From Ascaphus truei (Eukaryota; Chordata; Amphibia; Anura; Ascaphidae): a stretch of 64,000 bases of DNA. The DNA lies in the NCBI GenBank assembly GCA_036426205.1, contig CM071570.1, positions 4,043,872-4,107,871 of the forward strand. Direction: 5' to 3'. Of this stretch, positions 22,263 through 33,555 are shown piece by piece. Both the position numbers and the translations under genes were made by a program. The notes under the pieces are model-generated. The model saw only the letters and a program-made list of their open reading frames with translations, was not told where the DNA came from and did no database searches. How positions within the stretch are numbered: position 1 is the first letter of the stretch; each line of letters starts with the position of its first letter.

Positions 22263-23245
22263 AGCTGCCTTACGGATATCCTTGAAAATTTCAAAGAAAT
22301 ATTTTCATCATGTTTTGATCCCCACACCCTTCAATTTTAAATAAAAATCACATAAAGCCATGTGCAGTCAAAAGCAGTGTCACAGGCAAAAGCTTCAGCA
22401 CCAATGCAATATCATACTGTAATATGAAGATGTTTTAGGCAGGCACACACATCTGTCGAGAAACGACAAATAAAATATAAAAAATGTTTTTTTTTTCAGT
22501 CTTGAAATTTTTCCCCCCAATGAGCATTAATAATAAACACAGAATCAGAATAAGAAATCAAACCAGCTCTGCAGTGTATGTTATACACGCAGGAATGTGT
22601 TGACAGGTTCGGGATGATTAAAGGCAGAAGGCCATCCATTCCAAGGAATGGTGTGGGAGAGTTGAAATACTGCAGTACAGTAGATTAGCCTGTGTGTGTG
22701 TGCGGGGGCGAGCGAGGTGAGAGCGCTGTACACAGTACGCCGATATGTGATACTGTTACAGTACACGCCTATGCGTTTCAACAATGTTCAAATTAGACAT
22801 GCTGTACATGTTGCATGTAGAAATATGCAAATTTATAATTACTGCGTGCGCACACACAGACTTGAAGAAAATGTACGGCTGTACTGACGTAGGTTGAACT
22901 GCTATTAGACTTTGAAGACAACAGCTCGCAAACGCCCACCTGAGTTTTTAGACGGTATTGCAGTTTTGCAGCATCGCGCTAATAAAATACCACAAATTAC
23001 CGGAACATATTCCGGAAACAACGAAAATATACTGCATCTGCCCGCGGTTATCAGAGTTCCGTGGATACGGCCACACTAGCATAAAGGGGGTCGCAGCTGT
23101 AAGTGCTGGAATGGCTGCTCCTCCACTTCAGATTTCCGGCATGGGTGTCCCTCTGTCTCATACCCAGACCTGCTGGGTGTTCAGTGGGGAAGTCCATCTT
23201 CTGGAGAGCTGTGTATAGTGCCAGACCTCTCCTGCTCGATGACAC
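21840..23245. repeat. Segment bounded by 80-bp direct repeats
   Basis: Positions about 21,840-21,925 and 23,165-23,245 share ctgctgggtgttcagtggg, gagctgtgtatagtgccaga and cctctcctg-tcgatgac with few differences. The enclosed sequence (about 22,060-23,110) belongs to a family of about 1.05 kb also found directly at about 36,850-37,920 and in rough form at 50,150-51,180. It could be a retroelement-like insertion with short terminal repeats. No coding content. Confidence 0.55.
22219..22258. repeat. (GT)n followed by G28 homopolymer
   Basis: An alternating GT run passes into an uninterrupted run of 28 G (22,231-22,258). The equivalents are short, interrupted G runs at about 37,030-37,048 and 50,305-50,330. 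The tract could adopt a G-quadruplex; its length is unreliable. Confidence 0.85.
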
Positions 23246-24150
23246 ACGCGGTCACACTCTCCCACACACGCGGGACCCTAACATTTTGACTGTAACACTT
23301 AATGATATTGATTCTATGTTGCGGAGTCCCAGCGTTCTACATTACAAATCCTGACAACGATCCTGAATGCAGTTATTTAGCATTGCAGGAACTTCTCTTA
23401 TAAGGGATCTTATCTACTTTCTACCACTGCTGTCATTTAGATGAAGGCATGTCCTCGAGCACATCGACATTGATATACCATGATCAATGTTGGTGCAGGG
23501 GACAGTGCACTTTGAGATAGTGTGTATCAGTTTCTGGCATTTAACAGAATATATATCCCTGTGTGTTTTGTTTTTGGATGCGCTCTATTTAGAAGCTTTA
23601 CATGCGCAGACTGTGTCCTCCCCCAATATTACCACCTTGGGTGGTCTCTGCAGGAAGCCGGTTACAGACTAGTGCTTATACTCACTCTGAAAACCTATTC
23701 ACGGCTTAACTACTTGCAGTTGAACCGCTCCATTTGTCAGCTGTGGACTACTGGGTGATGGGATATGAATCATCAGTAGTCAGACAGCACAGCTGCTCAT
23801 TCACATCGGGCTACGGGGCTGCAGGTCTGTGCAACAGGCATTTATTTATCTCACATACAGGGACACTATCTTACCTATTGACACTCAATGCCTTTGATCC
23901 TTCCATGTGATCTGTTTACAAGCTGTTTCTTATCTCTTCTCAGCAGGAGTGAATATATTAAATCCCTGCTGACGGAACAGTGTCTGTTTGCTGAGTGGTA
24001 ACCTAACATCAATTTCAGTGCACCTTGCTTAACTTTCCTTATACTCAAGGGATACCTGCTTTTAACACATTACCTTCAATTAAGCAGGTTAGATTTGACA
24101 CTCTGTAGTGGTATCTGGGATTTACCATGAGGGGATACCAGTAGAAACAT
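23245..24150. other. Unassigned intergenic sequence
   Basis: No repeat or exon recognised with confidence. Short open frames at 23,487-23,758 overlap one another and lack domain features. The counterpart at about 51,300-52,410 is heavily scrambled by indels. Confidence 0.4.
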
Positions 24151-24430
24151 TTTATTTTACAGCAGTTTATTATAAATCATTCTTCCTGGTAATGCACAGG
24201 TTATTAAGAATTTATATTAGTGTTAGGGACCCTTGAGATGTGGACTGCAGTGTAGTGGCTCAGGGGCTTACAACACTTTGGCCAAAATGTTAAACTAAAA
24301 GACCATTTTATTTAATAGATATCTATACATATATATTTAGGCACTGGACCGTGTATAGGTTTCACTGAATGTGCACTGAGCTCTGTCTGTGTTTCATGTT
24401 CTGTCTCTGGTTTTAAATATATATCAAATA
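24150..24430. repeat. Dispersed repeat, 3' portion
   Basis: A stretch from tcattcttcctggtaatgca through gtgttagggacccttgagat to tgttctgtctctggttttaa is shared, almost unchanged, with 32,510-32,755 and 38,310-38,560. It ends directly before the PLE copy. Confidence 0.75.
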
Positions 24431-24635
24431 AACCCAAGTGATTTAGAAAGGCGCTAAAACACAGTATCGTGAAAAAGAAAAATAGTGATCAGTGACTTGT
24501 AAGGTAAATACGAAAATTCTCAACCTTCACAGGGAATTTGTACAAGTTCCCTCATAAACAGTAGCAGATATCCAAAATGTGAAGGGAGCGATTCTCAGGA
24601 ACACCCCAAAAAAGAAAAAACACAATACACAATCT

Positions 24636-24726
24636 CTCTCTCTTTGTTTGTATTCTCTTTCTTTTTGATCTTTTTCTCTTCTATATTCTCTTTCTCTCTG
24701 TTGTTCTCTCTCTCTCTGTTGTTCTG
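24636..24726 (-). repeat. Inverted 5' segment of the PLE
   Basis: A CT-rich stretch of about 90 bp that is a near-exact reverse complement of 25,352-25,444 within the same element, including the unique string gaatatagaagagaaaaag. The sense coding frame resumes at 24,727. The arrangement resembles a 5' inversion formed during target-primed reverse transcription. Confidence 0.8.
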
Positions 24727-26048
24727 ATGAAGAGGTCCCTATTATAGAGGAGAAATTAGATCATTTAGAAGACACTTTAGAATTCAAAAACAAAGATCGT
24801 GATCTAAAAAGAAAAATTGATAAATTAGAGAACGACTTAAATAATAGTAAAATGAGCAAATTCCTAAGAGATGAAAATGATTATCTTAAAGGGGAACAAA
24901 GAGATTGGAAAAAGAAGAAAAATAAATCCATACCAGAGAGAATAGAACACAAACAGGAAGAATTGGTGGATGTTCACCAAACTAACTCAGAAAGATCACA
25001 TCCCACACCATACCGCACTAGTCCGCTAATAAAATAACACGTTATAAACAAAACCATATGTCTAAACCACCATGGAGAGATAATAAGGATTCTAAATATA
25101 CATACCCTCACTCTAGAAAAGATTACATACCCCATTATACTAAATCAAATAGAGAGAGAGAATTCCAAGATGAGAGAGGGTATGGTAAAGAGAGAGAACA
25201 TCAAAAAGAGAGAGAGCAAAGAGCAGAGAGAGAGCAACAGAGAGGGAGAGAACAGCAGAGAGAGAGAGAACAGCAGAGAGAGAGAGAGAAAAGCAGAGAG
25301 AGAGAGAGAGAACGGCATAGAGAGAGAGAACAGCAGAGAGAGAGAGAGAGAACAACAGAGAGAGAGAGAGAGAACAACAGAGAGAAAGAGAATATAGAAG
25401 AGAAAAAGATCAAAAAGAAAGAGAATACAAACAAAGAGAGAGAGAACAACAGAAAGAGAAAGATTACCAAAGAGAGAGAGAACAAAAGAGAGAAAGAGAT
25501 TTAAGAAAAGAAAGGGAAGATAGAAGAAGAGAAAGATGCAAACCTATAAGAAACCCAAACCCAGTAGATCCCGTTCACCTATTGGAGCTACAGGATACAG
25601 TGATTTTTTAGAGATAGGAGATACACTGGACCAATGGGAAATGAGAAATCAATACGCACCACTCTCAGAGAAAGAAGGGGGGAACAACTACTCCAAAAGA
25701 GAAAAAAGTCTAGAGGAAAGCGGGGGGGAAGAAAGAACAAAGAAAGATTTAAAAAAAACTAGACAATTAGATACTAAATGTATATTCAAACTTAGTTCAG
25801 TCAATCTAACTACCCCACAACTTAAACTTGTTAATAAAGGTTTATCCTTTGCACCTACCATTGGGCCCAATAATTTTGAATTATTTTTGGACGCGTACAA
25901 ATATTTGCGAAATCTTACGATTAAAAGATGTTTTCTTAGTAAAAATACTGAATCGAGAATGAACAACTTAAATCCTGTCATTGAAAAAGATCCAGATATA
26001 TATAAGCACTCTACCTTAAAAAAGAAATCCACCTCTTATCCTACTTAG
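24727..26048 (+). pseudogene. PLE polyprotein N-terminal part, frameshifted
   Basis: The frame is open from 24,727 and rich in Lys, Glu and Asp with heptad-like Leu spacing (coiled coil). It stops at 25,035-25,037, where an A run is one base shorter than in the other copy. The second frame, 25,058-25,504, encodes a basic region and then dozens of RE/EQQ repeats from a (GAGA)n tract. The third frame, 25,536-26,048, encodes the PLE upstream conserved region, with LKLVNKGLSFAPTIGP and an LDAYKYLRNLT segment. Three frames for one original ORF indicate decay or slippage in the purine repeat. Confidence 0.75.
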
Positions 26049-27342
26049 TTTAAAGGTAATCACCTTGAAGTTTTCCATCAGCTCATAACTACTGATTTTG
26101 AGAAATGATCTACTACTAAGAGGTCCAAATTTACAAACAATCTCACCAGGAAAGAAAGGAATGCTTTGGAAGAGATAAAAGAAAATACGAATTTAGTGAT
26201 CAAACAAGCAGATAAGGGAGGGGGGGGTCGTAATCATGAATAGAGAAGACTATCTCAAGAAGGTCAAATGTCTTCTGGGAGATAATGATACCTATGAAAT
26301 TTTGACTAAAAACCTACAAAACAGTTTATTAAAGATCTTTTGGTATTATTAAATAAAGGAAAAGAAATGGGAATTTTGACAGAACAAGAATATAAGTTCC
26401 TGCTCAACGAAACCCCACAGTTACCAATCTTTTATATACTCCCTAAGATCCATAAAAGCCTAGAGAACCCACACCCCCCCCCCCCCGGGAAGACCAATTA
26501 TTTCTGGAATAAATTCCCTTACATCCAATTTATCAGCTTACATTGACAGCTTCTTACAGGGCTATGTCAAATCTCTAAAGTCGTACATTAAAGACACCAC
26601 AGAGGTTCTCCAACTTCTAGACACAATTGTCTGGAAAGAGGAATACATCTTGGCGACCATCTATGTTTCTTCGCTTTATACCTCTATTAAGCATGATTTA
26701 GGATGTGAAGCTGTAAAATATTTTCTAAGTAAAGACTCTGAGTTTCATACCACACAAATAGAATTTATCTTGGATAGTATTTCTTTTATACTTAACAAAA
26801 AAAATTTTTGGTTTGAAGATGTGTTTTATATTAAGAAATGTGGCACCGCCATGGGTACGAGGTTTGCCCCCAGCTATGCCAATCTCTTTATGGGATTGTG
26901 AGAGGAGAACCACATCTGGCATAGTGATGGTCTTGGGGCGAACCTTGTCCTATGGCGGCGCTACATTGACGATATCATTATAATTTGGCAAGGTGATGAA
27001 CAAAACCTTTTACTATTCTTAGAAAATATGAATATGAACAATTACAATCTGAAATTCACATCTACAATGAGTAAGACTTCTTTAAATTTCTTGGATCTCA
27101 ATATTTATATTCAGGATGGAAAACTAAAAACCAGGTCCTATTTTAAGGATGTAGACAGCAATAAGTACATCTTGTGTTCTAGCTGCCATCATCCTTTATG
27201 GATGGACAATGTCCCATATAACCAATATAGAAGAATGCGCAGAAATTGTACATATGATGTAATTTTTGGACAACAATGTGAGATATTGAAAACACGTTTT
27301 GCCCCAAAAAATTACAAAGAGGAAGTTCTGGATAAGGCTTAA
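26049..27342 (+). pseudogene. PLE reverse transcriptase, inactive
   Basis: Recognisable PLE motifs in order: NALEEIKENTNLVIKQADKG (about 26,160-26,220) with a frameshift in the following G run; YEIL; LPIFYILPKIHKS (about 26,420-26,460) with another frameshift in a C16 run; VSSLYTSIKHDL (26,665 on), where the position normally occupied by the catalytic Asp of motif A is Tyr (TIYVSS); GTAMGTRFAPSYANLFMG (about 26,842-26,897), then a TGA where Trp is usual; RYIDDI (about 26,958-26,976), motif C intact. The thumb region (SLNFLDLNIYIQDGK) runs to a stop at 27,340. The motif A change plus stops argue that the copy is dead. Confidence 0.85.
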
Positions 27343-28095
27343 GAGAAGGTTAAGACCTTAGACAGAAAGGATTTAATAAAAACTAAAACATAAAAAGATA
27401 GTCAAAATAATAACTTTGACACTGCGTTTATGACATCTTTTAATAGAGAAGCAAACAATATTGGGAAAATAATCTGCAAGCACTGGCATGTCTGACTCAA
27501 TGACCCCATACTTAAAAATGAAATTCCATCAAATCCAAAAATAATTTTCAAAAAAGCAAAGAATTTAAAAAATATTATCGCTCCTAGTGCTCTCAAAAAA
27601 GTAGCCAATAAAGACAAGGGGTGGTTACAAAAATTAGAGGGCTTTTATAGGTGTTCAACCTGCAAAGCATGTGAACACAAACAATGTGATAAGAAAAACT
27701 TTAGATCAAATAACCAAAATGAAAACTTTAAAATAAAACAATACATGAATTGCTACACTGAATACGTAATCTATCTATAAGAATGCCCATGTGGGTTACA
27801 ATATGTGGGTAAAACAAAGAGAGCAATAAAGCAACACATCATTGAACATCTAAGTAATATCAGACGTGGCGTAATGACGCATAGCGTTTCAAAACATTTT
27901 GCTCTCTTCCACAATTCTAATCCTAAAGGTTTAGTTTTTACTACTATTGAAAATGTTACCCAACACTGGAGAGGTCGGACTAGAGATATTGATCTGAGTA
28001 GACGCGAGATGTATTGGATCCATAGATTACATACTCTAATACCTAATGGACTCAATGCAGACTTTGAAATTACACCTTTTAATTACACCTTTTAA
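27343..28095 (+). pseudogene. PLE linker and GIY-YIG endonuclease
   Basis: After in-frame stops near 27,340, 27,390 and 27,494, the linker has the PLE cysteine cluster (CSTCKACEHKQC, about 27,655-27,690). It leads into ECPCGLQYVGKT (about 27,780-27,816), the GIY-YIG core with its following Arg-containing helix (RAIKQHIIEH). A stop precedes the core at 27,777-27,779. The last open stretch, 27,805-28,095, keeps HSVSKHF, the acidic RREMYWIHRL helix and ends NADFEITPF. The nuclease fold looks whole, but it is cut off from the reverse transcriptase by the stops. Confidence 0.85.
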
Positions 28096-28456
28096 TTTAA
28101 TTACACTAAATATTATAACTCCTTAGACCCCCAGATCTCTATTATATATGTCACTTTTATGTTTACAATATCTCATTTAATAGAATATATGACTTACTGC
28201 TTAGTTAATAATGCTATGTTTTCTCTCTCTCATCCTTATGCAATCTCCGTCTTGAGCTTATTAACTATTTTGTTATAGTATTTTATTTATTTTAGCCAGA
28301 TTTTATTAAAATGTTTAGTAATTTTCCATGTTTATCACTTCTTTTATATGTATTTGGATCACAGTGTTGTGTACTCCTTTAAGAGAGAACCTGTGATTAA
28401 TCAATTACCCACTATGCCTACTATTTAAGTAGCAGACCAAAAAAGGGTGTTATGTT

Positions 28457-28500
28457 GCTCCTGAGGAAGCTGACGTTTAGATCAGCGAAACGCGTAGAGC
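28457..28500 (+). ncRNA. Hammerhead-ribozyme-like motif (best copy)
   Basis: Elements in type I order: helix I strand GCTC (28,457-28,460); CTGAGGA (28,461-28,467); one extra A; helix II GCTGA (28,469-28,473) pairing perfectly with TCAGC (28,482-28,486); GAAA (28,487-28,490); a minimal helix III from AC and GT around GC; the expected cleavage base A at 28,496 (GTA triplet); and GAGC (28,497-28,500) pairing perfectly with GCTC. PLEs in many animals carry hammerhead motifs near their ends. The extra A after CUGANGA departs from the consensus, so activity is uncertain. Confidence 0.55.
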
Positions 28501-29137
28501 TTGTACACCGCATGCAGCCGCTCCTGTCTTATAGGAAAAGGTGAAGCATTTTTCGTGCCATTCTGCCATCTGTTCCTGCCCTCCGCTCTACCGGAAGTCG
28601 CTTGTCTTCGACGGATGTGACGTCAGACGCCGACTACAGTGATCGGAACGAGGGAGTTTCAAACAGAGAGGCCAGGCTATCATCCATTCTGATGCGCACC
28701 ATACTGCCTCAAAAGATACCTTTATGTGCCCGCAAATGATGTACATATTGTGAGTACATTTCATTTGTTTTTACCTTATAAATTTTATGCCTATTGGTCC
28801 ATACCATGGTTACATAGTTACATAGTAGATGAGGTTGAATAAAGACATACGTCCATCAAGTTCAACCTATGCTAAATTTAGACAACAGATACTTTATTCT
28901 AAATCTATACTTACTTATTTATCCAGAGGAAGGCAAACAAAAAACCCCATTAAGGGGAAAAATTAATTCCTTCCTGACTCCAAGAATTGGCAATCGGATT
29001 AATCCCTGGATCAACATCCTTCCCATGTATACTTATTTGGTATATCCCTGTATACCTTTCCCATCTAAAAAGATGTCCAACCTTTTTTTGAACAAATCTA
29101 TTGTATCTGCCATCACAGTCTCCATGGGTAATGAATT

Positions 29138-29950
29138 TCACATTTTAACAGCCCTTACTGTAAAGAACCCTTTCCTTTGTTGCTGGTGAAATTTCCTTTC
29201 CTCCAACCTTAAGGGATGGCCCCGAGTCCTTTGTACTGCCCGTGGGATGAATAGTTCTTTTGAAAGCTCCTTGTATTGTCCCTGAATATATTTGTATATA
29301 GTTATCATATCCCCTCTTAGACACCTCTTTTCTAATGTAAATAAATCTAATTTAGCTAGCCTCTCCTCATAAATTAGAATGTCCATCCCCTTTATTAATT
29401 TGGTGGCTCTTCTCTGCACTCTGTCTAGTTCCATAATGTCTTTTCTTAGGATTGGTGCCCAAAATTGTACTCCATATTCAAGGTGTGGTCTTACTAATGC
29501 TTTGTAAAGGGGCATAATTATGTTTACTTCCCTTCCATCCATTGCCCGTTTGATGAAAGATAAGATCTTGTTTGCCTTTGCAGCTTCTGCATGACACTGG
29601 GCACTATTGCTAAGCCTGCTGTCTACAAGCACTCCTAAATCCTTCTCCATCAAGGATTCCCCCAATATATCTCCATTTAATTTGTAAGTCGCCTTTTTAT
29701 TCTTGCATCCCAAATGCATAACCTTACATTTATCTGTATTAAACCTCATTTGCCATTTACCTGCCCACGTTTCCAGTCTCTCCAAGTCCTTCTGAAGAGA
29801 AATTACATCCTGCTCTGATTCTATTACCTTACACAATTTAGTATCATCAGCAAAGATGGAGACTTTGCTCTCGATCCCAACCTCAAGGTCATTAATAAAC
29901 AAGTTAAAAAGCAGGGGTCCCAGTACCGATCCTTGAGGTACTCCACTCAC
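29138..29950 (-). pseudogene. CR1 ORF2 reverse transcriptase, C-terminal half
   Basis: 270 residues starting at motif B, SGVPQGSVLGPLLFNLFIND, then motif C FADDTKL with both Asp present, WAGKWQMRFNTDKCKVMHLG, and the thumb and C-terminal region (HLEYGVQFWAPIL, LDRVQRRATKLIKG) to a stop at 29,138. Catalytic residues are preserved, so disruption is limited to the frameshift upstream and the stop near 31,074. This suggests fairly recent activity of the family. Confidence 0.85.
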
Positions 29951-29979
29951 GACTTTAGCCCAACCTGAAAAAGTTCCAT

Positions 29980-30948
29980 TTATGAACCTCTGTGTCTGTC
30001 CTTTAACCAGTTTTCAATCCAGGTGCATATATTATTACAGAGTCCAATTTTCTTCATTTTGTACACCAACCTCTTGTGTGAAACCGTATCAAAAGCCTTT
30101 GCAAAATCTAAGTAGACCACATCAACTGCATTACCCTTGTCTAAATTCCTATTTACCTCCTCAAAGAAACAAATAAGGTTAGTTTGGCAAGATCTATCCT
30201 TCATAAATCCATGCTGACTATTACTAATAATTTTGTTTTCCATTAGGTATTCCTGAATATTATCCCGTATTAAACCTTCAAGTAGTTTCCCTACTATTGA
30301 AGTCAGGCTTACAGGTCTGTAATTCCCCAGGTGTGATCTAGCTCTCTTTTTAAATATAGGCACCACATCTGCTTTACGCCAATCTTGTGGTACTGAGCCT
30401 GTGGAAATGGAGTCCTTGAATATTAAATATAATTGTTTGGCTATTACTGAGCTTAACTCCTTGAGAACTCTTGGATGTATGCCGTCGGGGCCAGGTGCCT
30501 TATTTACTTTGATTTTTTCAAGTCGCTTATGAACTTCTTCCTCAGTTAACCAATTGGTCATTAATATGAAGGTTGTGGCTTCCTCCTGTGGCGCTACTAT
30601 TGAACTTGATTCTTCCCTGTTAAACCCAGAGGCAAAGAATTTGTTTAATACCTCTGCTTTTTCCTTATCTCCAATACTCTGCCTACCCATCTCACACTGA
30701 AATGGTCCTATATTTTCTTTTCTCATTTTTTTGTTATTAAGGTACTTAAAGAACTTTTTAGGGTTGACCTTACTTTCTATTGCAATCCTTTTTTCATTAT
30801 CCATTTTTGCTAATTTAATTGCCCTTTTGCAATTTTTGTTACATTCCTTATAATTCTGATATGATGTCTCTGTCCGTTCTGACTTAAAGAATCTAAACGC
30901 CTTCCTCTTCTTGTCCATTTCCTCCCCTACCTGTTTATTTAGCCACAT
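29980..30948 (-). pseudogene. CR1 ORF2 reverse transcriptase, N-terminal half
   Basis: 322 residues. A basic linker leads to KAPGPDGIHPRVLKEL, NYRPVSLTSIVGKLLE, QHGFMKDRSCQTNL and motif A VDVVYLDFAKAFDTVSHKRL with its Asp intact, ending WLKDRHRGS. A one-base frameshift near 29,995 separates it from the rest of the polymerase (29,138-29,950), which continues in another frame. Confidence 0.85.
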
Positions 30949-31073
30949 TGGTTTTGACTTATTTCTTTTATATTATTACCCAAGAGTATACACTGATAAG
31001 TGTGCTTTTCTAACAATGTTTTAAAGACTGCCCTTTTATCTTCTACATTTTTCCCTGCAAAAACATCATCCCA

Positions 31074-31817
31074 TTATATTATTACTAGATTAGACCTCAG
31101 TTTATTAAAATCTGCCTTTCTAAAGTTTAAAGTCTTTGTTGAACCCAAGTAATCGGTTTTTTGATCATTTATTTCAAATGAGACCATGTTATGATCACTG
31201 TTACCCAAATGTTCCAGGACTTGAATATTTGTTATTACTTCTACATTGTTTGATATGACCAAATACAGAACTGCCCCTCTCCTGGTTGGTTCCTCAATAA
31301 TTTGGGTCATATAATTATCTTTAAGCACCCCCAAAAACCTGTTTCCTTTTGTTGTAACGCTAATCTCATTGCCCCAGTCTATGTCTGGATAATTAAAATC
31401 CCCCATTATGCAAACATGACCCAGTTTTGATGCCTTCTCCATTTGCAAAAGTATTTTAGCTTCCTCAATCTCGCAGATATTTGGTGGTTTATAGCATATT
31501 CCCACAAACATTTTCTTTATACTTTTACCTCCACTGCTAATTTCTATCCACAAGGTCTCTACATTTTCATAATTCCCTTCATAGATATCATCCCTTATAA
31601 TAGGTTTTAGATCTGGTTTAACATATAGACAAACTCCACCTCCCCTTATATTTGTTCGATCCTTCCGAAAAAGAGAATAACCCTCTAAATTAACTGTCCA
31701 GTCATGAGTTGCATCCCACCATGTTTCAGTAATGCCTATAATATCATACTGCTCCCTTGTAGCTATTAATTCAAGCTCCCCCATTTTATCTTTCAGGCTT
31801 CTTGCATTAGCAAGCAT
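31074..31817 (-). pseudogene. CR1 ORF2 endonuclease domain
   Basis: A 247-residue stretch with the endonuclease (APE-type) signature of non-LTR retrotransposons: MLANARSLKDKMGELEL at the start, IGITETWWD, GGGVCLYVKPDL, MGDFNYPDIDW and LGNSDHNMVSFEI near the end. The expected catalytic Asn, Glu, Asp/Asn and Ser-Asp-His are all present. The frame closes before the reverse transcriptase part that begins at 30,948, so ORF2 is interrupted. It would normally nick target DNA to prime reverse transcription. Confidence 0.85.
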
Positions 31818-32149
31818 GCATTTAAGTTTTTTTCAGCCTGTACTATTATCTTATCTGCTCCTTCCTTTCTGCTCCCACTTGGTTTAGTCTTTAGAAGTTT
31901 TCTAGTGTTATCTCCATTTACTATGGGTATCTAACTGCTTGTCAAACTTGCACTTGCCCCCATTCTACCTCCATACCACCTTGAAACCTCATCTATTCCA
32001 TTTAGTGCAATGCAACCCTGAGTGAAAGTGCTTCTGAACATCCTCCAATCCTGTTTTCTTGCCAAAACGCTGACTCTTCACTTACCTGTTGTAAGTAGGA
32101 GATTCAATCGAGCCAAGATTATATGTTCCACTATTGTGTGATTTTATTA

Positions 32150-32960
32150 CACTATTGCTATTTTTTAAATATATATCGCCATGCTCACCTATATGCTTAT
32201 ATATATGTTGTGGTTATTTTGGGGGTTCAATATGAGCTTGAAGGTGTCCTGTATGTTTTACAAATCTTGTTCAGCTGGTCTTAGCTGATTGGAAGGTGGG
32301 TCTTCCTCTCTTATTGAAGCTCACCTCCTCCCACATTTAAATGGTTAAAAGTTCACTCCATAGCATCTCCCACTCTCAGGGGAACTTGCTTGCTTGCAGT
32401 ATGATTGTGACAAATCTAATACAGAGTGCTTATCCTGGTAATGTACAGGTTAATAAAAGCTTCAATCAGACTTAGAACTATGCAACTAATTTTGACAGAT
32501 TTATTATTAATCATTCTTCCTGGTAATGCACAGGTTATTAAGAATTTATATTAGTGTTAGGGACCCTTGAGATGTAGTCTGACGTGTAGTGGCTCAGGAG
32601 CTTACAACAATTTGTCCAAAATATTAAACTAAAAGACCATTTTATTTAATAGATATCTATACATATATATTTAAGCACTGTACGGTGTATATGTTTCACT
32701 GGATGTGCACTGAGCTCTGTCTGTGTTTCATGTTCTGTCTCTGGTTTTAAATATATACTGTATTGCCATGCTCAGTAGCACTCCTCTGTGACACCTATAT
32801 GCTTATATATATGTTGTGGTTATTTTTGGGGGTTCAATATGAGCTTGCAGGTGTCCTGTATGTTTTACAATTATTGTTATTGCATCATATTGAGTGTGAT
32901 TCACTTTTTCCTAGGTGCAAGGCTGCCCCTTTTTTTTTGTTGTTTTCTATCTTATTCACT
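32150..32960. repeat. Dispersed repeat, one full unit plus start of another
   Basis: A unit of about 600 bp runs from atatgcttatatatatgttg and gttcaatatgagcttg through ggaacttgcttgcttgcagt and tgttagggacccttgagatg to ctctggttttaaatatata. At about 32,765 the start of the unit recurs (atgctcagtagcactcctct). Other copies: 37,940-38,570, 24,150-24,430 (3' part), 60,690-61,400 (rough). Class unknown. Its abundance and neat boundaries next to the PLE suggest a long terminal or satellite-like unit. Confidence 0.65.
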
Positions 32961-33373
32961 TGCTTAGGGTAGTTAGTGTTACAGTTGGCAGCCCACTGTT
33001 ATTCATGTACTCATTATATTGTTGTACATAGTGTTATTTTTATTTACACTTTGAATAGCGCTACACATTATTCACTTTTTTCCTAGATGTGTATATTGGT
33101 ACAATTATTGGTGTTTGTACCTTTATTGTGTATGCACCAACCACATACACTGGGATCAGGTCGGGAGGGAAAGGGTTAATTGCATGTACATGGTTATGGC
33201 CCTATGTTCCCTTTCCCGCCTTTTCAGTCTCCATTGTGCAGCCTGTCCATAGGTCGCCATTGGAGCTCCATTCAACCCTATGGAGATTCCACCATTTGTG
33301 GCCCGATACCTGAGAGGACCTGCAGGTGGCGTCCGAGAGGAGGAGCGGAGCTTCCCCATTGAAAGTGAATGTA
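32960..33373. repeat. Unclassified repeat segment
   Basis: Sequence between the dispersed repeat and the L2 3' end, present again in rough form at about 61,460-61,870. It includes gcctgtccataggtcgcca and a segment with aaccctatggaga. No coding evidence; the 60-80-residue frames overlap on opposite strands. Confidence 0.45.
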
Positions 33374-33555
33374 TGGTATTGTATGTCTTTATTTATATAG
33401 CGCCATAAATATACATAGCGCTTCACAGTAGTAATACATATCATATAAATAACAAATAATATAAATAACAGATCATGGGAATAAGTGCTTCAGACATAAA
33501 AGTAACATTAAGGAAGAGGAGTCCCTGCTCCGATTAGCTTACAATCTAATTGGTA

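Larger units (their letters stand above)
24636..28808 (+). mobile_element. Penelope-like retroelement, decayed, 5' end inverted
   Basis: A single PLE insertion of about 4.2 kb. In order: an inverted 5' fragment (24,636-24,726), a charged coiled-coil N-terminus, an Arg/Glu repeat, the PLE N-terminal conserved region, reverse transcriptase, a Cys-rich linker and a GIY-YIG endonuclease, then an AT-rich 3' region, a hammerhead-like motif (28,457-28,500) and a terminal-repeat-like GC-rich segment to about 28,800. Several frameshifts and stops make it non-autonomous. A rough second copy is at about 52,930-57,240. Confidence 0.85.
28809..32100 (-). mobile_element. CR1-clade LINE, nearly full-length
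   Basis: Oriented on the minus strand. The 3' end is at 28,809 with two gttacatag units, matching the short terminal tandem repeats known for CR1 elements. A 3' untranslated region shared with common frog CR1 copies follows, then ORF2 reading leftward from 31,817 to 29,138. It encodes an apurinic endonuclease and a reverse transcriptase split by one frameshift and a stop region. The 5' end, near 32,100, is not sharply defined and no ORF1 was recognised. A rough copy is at about 57,245-60,660. Confidence 0.85.

Noticed and set aside
25140..25485. Minus-strand Leu/Ser-rich frames (71 and 94 residues) resembling membrane proteins
   Set aside because: They are the antisense of the GAGA microsatellite inside the PLE; CTCT repeats translate to Leu/Ser automatically. 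The same applies at 53,458-53,822.
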